From Sediminicola sp. YIK13 (GTDB taxonomy: Bacteria; Bacteroidota; Bacteroidia; Flavobacteriales; Flavobacteriaceae), in assembly GCF_001430825.1 (NCBI RefSeq), contig NZ_CP010535.1, forward strand, positions 2,708,501 to 2,772,500: DNA of 64,000 bases. The letters run 5' to 3'. Numbering within the stretch: the stretch's first letter is position 1; each line of letters begins with the position of its first letter. Of this stretch, positions 56,506-64,000 are shown piece by piece. Made by a program: the position numbers and the translations under genes. A model generated the notes under the pieces. The model ran no database searches, was not told the origin of the DNA, and saw only the letters and a list, made by a program, of their open reading frames with translations.

Positions 56506-57714
56506 ATGAAGGAAATTAAAAACAGGGTCATCGGCTATTTGAAAGGAAAACAGCAAGGACCAACCTTGGTTTTTTTTGGAGGAATTCACGGCAACGAACC
56601 CTCGGGATGTGAAGCTATCCAAAAGGTGTTTCAAAAAATAGCGGAAGAATCCTTGAGTCTTACTGGGGCCATTTATGGAATTAGGGGAAACATCCCGGCC
56701 CAATTACAAGGGAAAAGATTTCTGGAGAAGGATCTCAATAGGATGTGGACAGAAGACCAAATAAAGGATATCCTAAACAAGGAGGCAACAAAATTAGGGG
56801 AAGAGGAAAGGCAGTTAAGTGAAATATATGGGGTGCTCGTCCAAATCCTGTCCGAGGAAGCCCCGCCTTATTATTTTATAGATTTTCATACCACTTCCAG
56901 TAAAACCCTACCCTTTATTACTATTAACGACGCACTGATCAACAGGAAATTTTCATTCCTCTTTCCCGTACCCACTATTTTGGGAATGGAGGAATATTTG
57001 CAAGGCCCATTGCTTAGTTATATCAATACCTTGGGATATCTTTCCCTTGGTTTCGAATCAGGGCAGCATACGGAAGAAGAAGCTGTATTGAACAGCATCG
57101 CTTTCTTATGGTTGGCTTTGGTCTTCAGCGGAGTGTTGGCCAAAGACGAGGTAAAGGGGTTCTCTAATTATTATTTGCAGCTGCAGAATTCTGCAAGTAA
57201 CAATCGCTCGTTTTACGAAATCATTTATCGACACAGTATTGCACCGAATGACGAGTTTAAAATGGCCCCAGGATTCAACAGTTTTGAAAAGATTGCTAAA
57301 GGACAGGTGATCGCAAAGGAAAAGCAAGGGGAAGTAAGGACTCCGAGAGCTGGGAGAATATTTATGCCACTATACCAAAAACAGGGGGAAGATGGATTTT
57401 TCCTGATCAAAAAGATCCCTTCATTGGCCTTAACACTTTCTTCCTTTTTAAGGGGAATTCGCATGGATGCCCTACTTACCATACTCCCAGGGATAACATG
57501 GGAAAGCAAAAAGAATGGTGTTCTTTTGGTGAACGTAAAAACGGCAAGGTTCTTTACCAAACCATTTTTTCACCTTTTCGGATATAGAAACAGGGTCCTG
57601 GACAAAGAACGGATATTAATGACCAATAGGGAGCGGACTGCGAAGACCTCGATGTATACAAATACGCCATGGTTCAAAAAAGCCCCATTTAAAACACCTG
57701 GAATAGGGTTTTAA
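56506..57714 (+). CDS. Succinylglutamate desuccinylase / aspartoacylase family zinc hydrolase
   Basis: 402 residues. Zinc ligands are in VFFGGIHGNEPSG (His and Glu, near residue 30) and in YFIDFHTTSSKT (His near residue 128). The catalytic Glu lies in GFESGQH (about 188). A C-terminal beta-rich domain includes RTPRAGRIFMPLY. The family removes acyl groups from amino acids such as N-acetylaspartate or succinylglutamate. The gene begins two bases after the GCS2-CBS gene. The opposing M1 operon's terminator lies inside its last codons. Confidence 0.85.
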   Translation: MKEIKNRVIGYLKGKQQGPTLVFFGGIHGNEPSGCEAIQKVFQKIAEESLSLTGAIYGIRGNIPAQLQGKRFLEKDLNRMWTEDQIKDILNKEATKLGEEERQLSEIYGVLVQILSEEAPPYYFIDFHTTSSKTLPFITINDALINRKFSFLFPVPTILGMEEYLQGPLLSYINTLGYLSLGFESGQHTEEEAVLNSIAFLWLALVFSGVLAKDEVKGFSNYYLQLQNSASNNRSFYEIIYRHSIAPNDEFKMAPGFNSFEKIAKGQVIAKEKQGEVRTPRAGRIFMPLYQKQGEDGFFLIKKIPSLALTLSSFLRGIRMDALLTILPGITWESKKNGVLLVNVKTARFFTKPFFHLFGYRNRVLDKERILMTNRERTAKTSMYTNTPWFKKAPFKTPGIGF

Positions 57715-57722
57715 ATGGGGCT
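57681..57722 (-). terminator. Terminator of the M1 operon, inside the 3' end of the opposing gene
   Basis: A perfect 15-bp stem, AGCCCCATTTAAAAC against its reverse complement, with a 12-base loop. On the minus strand it is followed by six T residues; on the plus strand it is not. The first arm and loop encode the last residues of the plus-strand hydrolase. Confidence 0.75.
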
Positions 57723-57774
57723 GTATAAATGACCCTTAAAAATACGGTAATTGTACTTTTTAGGAATACAATTT

Positions 57775-59646
57775 CTATTGTGCTTCTTTTTGGTAAATAT
57801 TGTTGTCCCTATTAATATCTGCCATTAGTTCCGACGGATCCAGGACAATGGCCCTTACTTCTCCCATCGGTTTGTCAATAGTGAAATCATAGGTTGGATA
57901 TGCCCATGGCCAATCCGGTAAAATCGTTCTGCTCAAGGAAGCATATGGGTTTTCTTTTTCGCCCCTCATCATTCTTAGAGGCGCATAGAACGTTTCTTGA
58001 CTTCCGTCTTCATAAACAACAAGTATATCCTGTGGCATTGGCATAAGTCCAATTCTTTCTAAGGTCACTTGGGTTTTACCGTCCATTTCCTCAACGGATT
58101 TTACGCCATAATCAATGGTATTGGTCGTCTGTGTCCAATCGGTCAGGTACCAATCCAACTCTATGCCAGAGACTTTTTCAGCACTTCTTTTGATATCGTT
58201 GGGGGTAGGGTGTTTAAATTTAAAATCGTCATAATATTTACGAAGGGCTTCCATTAATTTGTCCTGCCCGATAACATATCCCAATTGTGCCAAAAAGATT
58301 TCCCCTTTGCTGTAGGCAGTAACCCCATAGGCAAAATTTAGGTCGTATCGATCAGAATGCGTGGTCTGTGGCTGTTCCTTTCCAGAGGTGGCCAATCTAT
58401 AATAGCCCTTATAAGCTCCCTCAAACGGATTGTCCTTTTTCTCCCCCATAAACTCGTTCATGTAGAGACCGGAAATAAAAGAGGTGAACCCTTCATCCAT
58501 CCATTCGTGTTTGGACTCGTTGGAGGCCAGGATATGCTGGAACCAGGAGTGGGCCATTTCATGAGCCGTAACCCCTACCAAACTTCCAAATTTTCGTTCG
58601 CCCGTTATCAAGGTACTCATGGCATATTCCATTCCGCCATCTCCCCCTTGTATTACGGAATACTGATCGTAAGGGTATTTCCCTATGTTTTTGCTAAAGA
58701 ACTCCATCATTTCAGCGGTCTTGGGCTGAAGTTTTTTCCAGTTTTCAAGAATTTCTGGGTTGTTCTTATAAAGGAAATGAAGCAGTGGTCCATCTTTTAC
58801 CTGTAAGGTATCATGAATGTATTCGGGATCTGCGGCCCACATAAAATCGTGTACCATTGGCGCTTTAAAGTGCCACGTCAATGTCTTTCCTTTTTGCTTT
58901 TTTACTTTGGTCCCAGGGGCTTGGTATCCATGACCAATTTCTTGTGGGTTCTGTAAATACCCAGTTCCTCCAACCACATACTTTTTGTCTATGGTCAAGG
59001 AGACATCAAAATCTCCCCATACGCCGTGGAATTCCCTGGCGATATACGGATCGGCATGCCATCCTTCAAAGTCATATTCAGCCAATTTTGGGTACCACTG
59101 GCTCATGGATAGCGCAACACCTTCGGCATTGTTCCTTCCTGATCTTCTGATTTGAACGGGAACCTGTCCCTTAAACTCCATTTCCAAGGTGGCCTTGGCG
59201 CCTGGTTGGATCGGATTTGCCAGTTCCACAACAAGAACTGTCCCCTCTTCTACAAAGGAGGTTGCTGCCCCGTCTTGGGTTAGGGAAGACACCTTTAAAT
59301 ATCCTATTTCCTCCGGGGTAAGAGAGGCAATCCTACTCTTGCCATCAACAAACATCCTGCCATCGGGATCTGCAATATTTTGAAGTCTCACGTCCATTTC
59401 ACTACCGGGTTGAAAGGCGTTGAAAAAGAGGTGGTAATATACCCTGTTCAAAACATCAGGGGAATTATTGGTGTACACTAATGTCTGAGTTCCGGTGTAC
59501 TGAAAGTTTTCAACATCCATATCCACCTTCATAGTGTAATCTACATGTTGTTGCCAGTAACTGGTATTATTTTGAGCCCACAGAGAGGTGGACGTTGAAA
59601 TTATGGCCATAAATAGCCCTAACACTAAACCTTTATTATCCTTCAT
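57775..59646 (-). CDS. Secreted M1-family aminopeptidase-like metallopeptidase
   Basis: 623 residues. Signal peptide to about residue 25 (STSLWAQ). The zinc site is GVTAHEMAHSWFQ (HExxH near residue 362) followed 18 residues later by NESKHEWMDEGFTSF, the gluzincin Glu. GGDGGMEYAMSTL precedes it, a GxMEN-like substrate exopeptidase motif. M1 enzymes remove N-terminal amino acids from peptides. It is third in an MBL-S8-M1 run, 3 bp after the S8 gene. Confidence 0.92.
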   Translation of the reverse strand: MKDNKGLVLGLFMAIISTSTSLWAQNNTSYWQQHVDYTMKVDMDVENFQYTGTQTLVYTNNSPDVLNRVYYHLFFNAFQPGSEMDVRLQNIADPDGRMFVDGKSRIASLTPEEIGYLKVSSLTQDGAATSFVEEGTVLVVELANPIQPGAKATLEMEFKGQVPVQIRRSGRNNAEGVALSMSQWYPKLAEYDFEGWHADPYIAREFHGVWGDFDVSLTIDKKYVVGGTGYLQNPQEIGHGYQAPGTKVKKQKGKTLTWHFKAPMVHDFMWAADPEYIHDTLQVKDGPLLHFLYKNNPEILENWKKLQPKTAEMMEFFSKNIGKYPYDQYSVIQGGDGGMEYAMSTLITGERKFGSLVGVTAHEMAHSWFQHILASNESKHEWMDEGFTSFISGLYMNEFMGEKKDNPFEGAYKGYYRLATSGKEQPQTTHSDRYDLNFAYGVTAYSKGEIFLAQLGYVIGQDKLMEALRKYYDDFKFKHPTPNDIKRSAEKVSGIELDWYLTDWTQTTNTIDYGVKSVEEMDGKTQVTLERIGLMPMPQDILVVYEDGSQETFYAPLRMMRGEKENPYASLSRTILPDWPWAYPTYDFTIDKPMGEVRAIVLDPSELMADINRDNNIYQKEAQ

Positions 59647-59649
59647 TTG

Positions 59650-61287
59650 TTATAGTTTGATTTTTCCTTTTGAAACTTGTTCGGCCAATATCAAGGCATT
59701 GTACGCATTGGCAATTTTTCCTGATTTGGAAATTTTATTAAATGGAGATGTGTTTGATGGATCACCGTCCAATACAACGGACATGTTGGTAGAAATCCCA
59801 GACTGCATGATGATTTTTTTCACTTGAGGGGCGCTGAGGTCAGGATATTGGGAACGGATAAGTGCCGCTATACCTGCCACTGCTGGCGCTGCCATAGAGG
59901 TACCTCCCAAAAACTCGTATTCATTGTTTGGGACAGTGGAGTAGATGGCTGCTCCAGGAGCAAAAACATCTACATTGATAACCCCATAATTGGAAAATGA
60001 GGCTACCATTTCCCCTCCATATTTACTTGTTAAAGCACCAACGGTAATTACATTGTCCGCTATTTCAGCTCCGTTGTTGACCTGATCGTTGGGAAAGTTC
60101 GAATTCTTTGGGTCATCCAAATTAAGTCCGTCGTTTCCTGCCGCATGTACAAAAATCACATCCTTTGAGGCCGCATATTTTATGGCATCGTAAACCCATT
60201 CCGCGTTTGGAGAAAAGGCCTTGCCAAAACTTCCGTTGATTATTTTAGCGCCATTATCTACCGCATAGCGTATACCTAAGGCTATGTCCTTATCGTATTC
60301 ATCGCCATTGGGCACCGCTCGGATACTCATAACGGCCACATTGTTTGCTACACCATTGGCACCTTTCCCGTTATTGCGCTCTGCGGCAATAATCCCAGCG
60401 ACATGGGTACCATGACTTTCATCTTCCACCCTGTTTTTTGGGTTACCATTGCCGTAGGCAGTATCCATTAAATTATAAGGTTCGTCCCCAACCACGGTCC
60501 TGCCATTGAAGTCCACGTTGAGGTTGTAATTAAGACTTTCGGAAAAATGCTTGATTCCCCCTTCGAGCTCCTTCATAACTTCAGGGATGCTCTCGCCATA
60601 ATTGAACATTTGGAGCAAGATCCCTACATTTTGTTGCATGGCAGTGTCATCTGTTTTAATGGCTGCCAAATCTGCTTTTGTATATTCCTCTTTACCCAAT
60701 TCGGCCTTTACCGCAACGTCAGCATTCTTTACCGCTTGGAATATCTGCTCGTATTGTTGCTTGTTTTGAAGGGCCTCTGAATAGGCTATGTCCAACTTGG
60801 CCTTGGCCTTTGCCTGTAAATTGGCATCACCTATTTTTTTCGCCACAATTCGGGTATGTTCCAATTGTTCGTTGTAAGATTCCCCCAAAAAGTTGTAGCC
60901 ATGGATATCGTCAACAAATCCATTATTATCATCATCAATCCCATTTCCTTCTATTTCCTCCGTGTTGGACCAAATAACAGCTTTTAAGTCCTCATGGTCT
61001 AGATCTATCCCTGAGTCCAAAACGGCTACAATTACTCTGTCCCCTTTTTTAGAGCCAATAATTTCACTGTAGGCCCTATCCACGCTCATACCAGGTATGG
61101 TATCTAGCAATAGATCAGCATGACCCCAATTTTTCTTTTGTGATTCTGTAAGCTCGGTAACTTTTAAAGGAACCGCATCAATGTTTTCAATAGGAGTAGA
61201 GATCAATCCGGTAGAACTGCCACAGCCTATCAATAAAATTGAGGCAGAACAGAACCCCAAAAAAGATTTAGAAAATGTAATTGTCAT
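59650..61287 (-). CDS. S8-family (subtilisin-like) serine protease lipoprotein
   Basis: 545 residues. Lipoprotein signal ending at Cys22 (ASILLIGC). Catalytic triad: Asp91 in VAVLDSGIDLDH, His near 293 in SHGTHVAGIIA and Ser near 464 in GGTSMAAPAVAG. The spacing between Asp and His is about 200 residues, much more than the 32 of subtilisin, because a helical insert rich in K, E, Q and A sits there. No T9SS C-terminal domain is seen. Probably outer-membrane or periplasm-facing. Sits in one operon with the M1 and MBL genes. Confidence 0.92.
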   Translation of the reverse strand: MTITFSKSFLGFCSASILLIGCGSSTGLISTPIENIDAVPLKVTELTESQKKNWGHADLLLDTIPGMSVDRAYSEIIGSKKGDRVIVAVLDSGIDLDHEDLKAVIWSNTEEIEGNGIDDDNNGFVDDIHGYNFLGESYNEQLEHTRIVAKKIGDANLQAKAKAKLDIAYSEALQNKQQYEQIFQAVKNADVAVKAELGKEEYTKADLAAIKTDDTAMQQNVGILLQMFNYGESIPEVMKELEGGIKHFSESLNYNLNVDFNGRTVVGDEPYNLMDTAYGNGNPKNRVEDESHGTHVAGIIAAERNNGKGANGVANNVAVMSIRAVPNGDEYDKDIALGIRYAVDNGAKIINGSFGKAFSPNAEWVYDAIKYAASKDVIFVHAAGNDGLNLDDPKNSNFPNDQVNNGAEIADNVITVGALTSKYGGEMVASFSNYGVINVDVFAPGAAIYSTVPNNEYEFLGGTSMAAPAVAGIAALIRSQYPDLSAPQVKKIIMQSGISTNMSVVLDGDPSNTSPFNKISKSGKIANAYNALILAEQVSKGKIKL

Positions 61288-61309
61288 AGGTTATAATGAT
61301 TTGTTTGAG

Positions 61310-62170
61310 TTAGTTAAAAATTGAATCAAAAGAATGAACCTCATGTAGGCGTACCCCTTTTTCTGTTTGTTGAAGTGTACATATTTCATTGTGCGCATCG
61401 TGTTCCAAAAATATATGGAAGTCGTTATTGGCGGCATTGTCCAGAAAAATAGCTTTTTCGCCCATGGTCAATAATGGCCTGGTATCATAACCCATAACAT
61501 AGGGTAACGGAATATGTCCCGCCGTAGCAAGGAGATCTGCTGCAAAGACTAAAGTTTTTCCTTTGTACTTTATATGGGGTATCATCTGTTTGTCCGTATG
61601 CCCATCCACAAATAGGATCCCAAAGCCGAGCTCGGATTTTTCCATAAATGGGGTGTTGCTTCTTTCAATGAATTTAAGCTGCCCACTTTCTTGCATGGGA
61701 AACAGATTTTCTTTTAGGAAGGATGCCTTTTCCCTGGGATTTGGATTGGTGGCCCATTTCCAATGGTCTTCATTGGTCCAGAAAGCAGCATTTTTAAACG
61801 CGGGTTCATAGCCTGTTCTGTCCTTGTTCCATTGTACACATCCCCCACAGTGGTCAAAATGTAAATGGGTCATGAACACATCAGTAATGTCGTCTCTGTG
61901 AAAGCCTGCCTTTTTTAGGGAACTGTCCAAAGAATGGTCGCCCCATTGGTAATAATAACTGAAGAATTTATCGGATTGTTTATTGCCCATTCCCGTATCG
62001 ATAAGAATCAAGCGGTCCCCATCTTCAATTAAGAGGCACCTTGCTGCAATATCGATCATGTTATTGGAATCTGCCGGATTGGTTCTGTTCCAAATGGATT
62101 TTGGCACGACCCCGAACATGGCCCCTCCGTCCAATTTAAAATTCCCAGCTTCGATAGGATATAATTTCAT
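61310..62170 (-). CDS. Metallo-beta-lactamase-fold hydrolase
   Basis: 286 residues without a signal peptide. The metal site is MTHLHFDHCGG (HxHxDH near 99-106). CLLIEDGDRLILIDTGMGNK and VDGHTDKQMIPHI, with LVFAADLLATAGHIPLPYV, add the remaining ligands. This layout resembles AHL-lactonase and related MBL proteins; quorum quenching is not implied. First gene of the MBL-S8-M1 unit, 22 bp before the S8 gene. Confidence 0.85.
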   Translation of the reverse strand: MKLYPIEAGNFKLDGGAMFGVVPKSIWNRTNPADSNNMIDIAARCLLIEDGDRLILIDTGMGNKQSDKFFSYYYQWGDHSLDSSLKKAGFHRDDITDVFMTHLHFDHCGGCVQWNKDRTGYEPAFKNAAFWTNEDHWKWATNPNPREKASFLKENLFPMQESGQLKFIERSNTPFMEKSELGFGILFVDGHTDKQMIPHIKYKGKTLVFAADLLATAGHIPLPYVMGYDTRPLLTMGEKAIFLDNAANNDFHIFLEHDAHNEICTLQQTEKGVRLHEVHSFDSIFN

Positions 62171-62416
62171 AGGTTGAAAAACAATTGACGCAAATTAAGC
62201 AAAGCAAATAGTATTTTGTTCATAAACCGTAGTTTATTAGTGGTTTTTTAACATTTTTCAACTAATTTTCCAATGGATTTCCAATCATAGATTTCCCCAG
62301 TAAAAATGGGATTTTAGTTGCGGAAAGTAAGGATATTAAAGTCTCCGCGTCCTTAAAATTTTCGATAGTTGGCCAAACCTATAATTTGATGGGCCATTTG
62401 ATTTAATAGACCTAAG

Positions 62417-64000
62417 ATGGATGAAATAGTAGAGCAGGTATTGCATCATTTTAAATTGCCGCTGGAAAAACCCGTGCTCATTTTTTCATTGATATTATTT
62501 GTCATTTTGATGGTTCCCATCTTAATGAATAAATTGAGGATACCGGGAATCATAGGACTGATAATTTCTGGTGCCATTATTGGTCCAAATGGTTTTAACC
62601 TATTGGAGAAAAGTCTTTTTGTGGATTTGTTTTCCACTATCGGACTTCTGTACATCATGTTTATTGCTGGATTAGATCTGGACCTTAATGATTTTAAGAC
62701 CAATAGGAACAAAAGTATTTGGTTTGGGCTTTTCACCTTCAGCATCCCGTTGGGAATTGGTTTTCCCGTGTGTTATTATTTTCTGGAGTACGATTTTGAT
62801 GCGAGTTTATTAACGGCAAGCATGTTTGCCACCCATACCCTGGTGACCTATCCTATTGTGAGTAAGCTTGGGATCACTAAGAACCAGGAAGTGGCCATTA
62901 CAGTGGGCGGAACCATTTTAACCGATACCGCGGTGCTTATCATTTTAGCAGTGTTGGTAGGGTCCCACGAGGGTAACCTAACGTATGTTTTTTGGCTAAA
63001 ACTCCTCATTTCACTCTCAATTTTTATGGTGATCATGTTTGGGGTGGTCCCTAGGGTCTCCAAGTGGTTTTTCAAAAAATTGGAAAGCGAAAAACACTCA
63101 CATTATATTTTTGTTCTGGCAATAGTCTTTTTTGCCGCTTTCTTGGCCGAATTGGCCGGGGTAGAACCTATTATTGGTGCCTTTGTGGCCGGACTGGCAC
63201 TTAACAGGCTTATTCCTCACTCTTCTGTTCTTATGAACCGAATAGAATTCATTGGCAACGCCTTGTTCATCCCTTTTTTCTTGATCAGTGTGGGGATGTT
63301 GGTAGATTTTAGTGTGATCCTAAGCGGTCCAACGGCCCTCATCGTGGCGGCCACTTTAACGATTGTGGCAATTTTTGGCAAATGGTTGGCCGCTTTTTTT
63401 ACGCAAGTGATATTTAAATATTCCAAACTGCAAAGAAGACTCATTTTTGGATTGAGCAGCTCCCATGCCGCGGCAACCTTGGCGGTTATCTTGGTGGGGT
63501 ATAAGGCAAAAATATTGGATGAAAACATATTGAACGGTACTGTGATCTTGATTTTGGCCACTTGCATTGTAGCTTCTTTTGTTACGGAACGCGCTGCAAA
63601 AAACTTGGTGATTGCCATGGAGGACGAGACCTATTCCCCCAATAAAAATCAAGAAATAAACGAACATATCGTTCTGCCTATAGCCAATAATATTAATTTG
63701 GAAAAGGCGCTGGATTTTGCCCTGCTCATCAAGGATAAAAAATCTAGTTACCCCCTTTCCATTCTTTCAGTGGTTCCCAATAATAGGGAGGCGGAAAGGA
63801 ACATCACTCGGGCCAGACAGAAGTTAAAGCAATTGATAGACCACGCCACTGCCTCAGAAACACGTGCGGAGGTAATAGCGGTCATAGATTTCAATATTTT
63901 TAGCGGCATTGCCAGAACGGCAAGGGAAATCCTGGCAAATATTATTATTCTTGGTTGGCCGCAGCGCACAGGAATTATCGATCAGTTTTTTGGAAAGAAA
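62417..64000 (+). CDS. CPA2-family cation:proton antiporter (truncated by the window end)
   Basis: 528 residues from ATG 62417 and still open at base 64000. About twelve membrane helices are visible, from LIFSLILFVILMVPIL, then LRIPGIIGLIISGAIIGP, the CPA2 start, to ATLAVILVGYKAKI. The central LAGVEPIIGAFVAGLALNRL is also characteristic. A soluble region from about residue 425 (NEHIVLPIANNINLEKALDF) looks like a UspA-type domain, cut by the end. It probably exchanges Na+ or K+ for H+ across the inner membrane. Confidence 0.9.
   Translation, partial: MDEIVEQVLHHFKLPLEKPVLIFSLILFVILMVPILMNKLRIPGIIGLIISGAIIGPNGFNLLEKSLFVDLFSTIGLLYIMFIAGLDLDLNDFKTNRNKSIWFGLFTFSIPLGIGFPVCYYFLEYDFDASLLTASMFATHTLVTYPIVSKLGITKNQEVAITVGGTILTDTAVLIILAVLVGSHEGNLTYVFWLKLLISLSIFMVIMFGVVPRVSKWFFKKLESEKHSHYIFVLAIVFFAAFLAELAGVEPIIGAFVAGLALNRLIPHSSVLMNRIEFIGNALFIPFFLISVGMLVDFSVILSGPTALIVAATLTIVAIFGKWLAAFFTQVIFKYSKLQRRLIFGLSSSHAAATLAVILVGYKAKILDENILNGTVILILATCIVASFVTERAAKNLVIAMEDETYSPNKNQEINEHIVLPIANNINLEKALDFALLIKDKKSSYPLSILSVVPNNREAERNITRARQKLKQLIDHATASETRAEVIAVIDFNIFSGIARTAREILANIIILGWPQRTGIIDQFFGKK

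Overview
The window comes from a chromosome of the family Flavobacteriaceae (Bacteroidota), most like marine gliding genera such as Arenibacter, Maribacter or Zobellia. The signs are type IX secretion (T9SS) and gliding-associated families (SprB-type repeats, PorP/SprF, CHU_C type B C-terminal domain), Bacteroidota-only families (DUF4175, head-GIN DUF2807, DUF2452, TIGR03643, Lacal_2735), the Bacteroidota -7 promoter element TAnnTTTG, and moderate-to-low GC. The genus is a guess. I saw no mobile element, prophage, CRISPR array, rRNA or tRNA.

Layout. 1-14.6 kb (minus strand): a surface-adhesin locus with a CHU_C/type B secreted protein, a PorP/SprF protein with tandem SPOR-like domains, and a giant SprB-like adhesin. 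The adhesin starts at 9658, stays open to base 1 and runs off the window. 14.8-24.3 kb: glnS, a small membrane-stress operon (YtxH / holin-like / small basic protein), an SPFH protein, gltX and a large DUF4175 protein. 24.3-28.4 kb: ybeY, mnmG, a methyltransferase and a Skp/OmpH-like lipoprotein. Three perfect parS palindromes lie here, one inside the 3' end of ybeY, one inside the mnmG terminator and one 85 bp further on, so the region is probably close to the replication origin. 28.4-33.6 kb: a LysE exporter, a head-GIN protein, rnr, a 619-bp AT-rich gap with DnaA-box-like sites, rpiB and a GNAT protein. 33.7-40.2 kb: small conserved genes; a GMC oxidoreductase with its Tat-exported small subunit, followed by a pentapeptide-repeat protein and a PqqB-like lipoprotein; and a plus-strand run with glutathione peroxidase. 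40.2-47.4 kb: an unusual cluster of four exported proteins (two SnoaL/NTF2-like lipoproteins and two uncharacterised secreted proteins) plus an O-methyltransferase, next to a TPR/HisKA_2 sensor kinase and a LytTR response regulator. 47.5-54.5 kb: YkgJ, DUF4174, cold-shock protein, CatA-like acyltransferase, guanine deaminase, S9 and S41 peptidases, rnpA. 54.6-64 kb: a GCS2-CBS ligase paired with an aspartoacylase-type hydrolase, an MBL-S8-M1 hydrolase operon, and a CPA2 antiporter cut by the window end.

Most notable. (1) The parS cluster and a nearby candidate oriC. (2) A regulatory module placed identically upstream of both large adhesin-locus genes: four conserved blocks with exactly matching spacers over 86 bp, including direct repeats 21 bp apart. 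(3) A nested repeat in the giant adhesin: about 82-residue SprB modules arranged in seven-module super-repeats of about 1.7 kb, present three times. (4) The exported SnoaL / secreted-protein / O-methyltransferase cluster beside a two-component system, which I cannot match to a described pathway.
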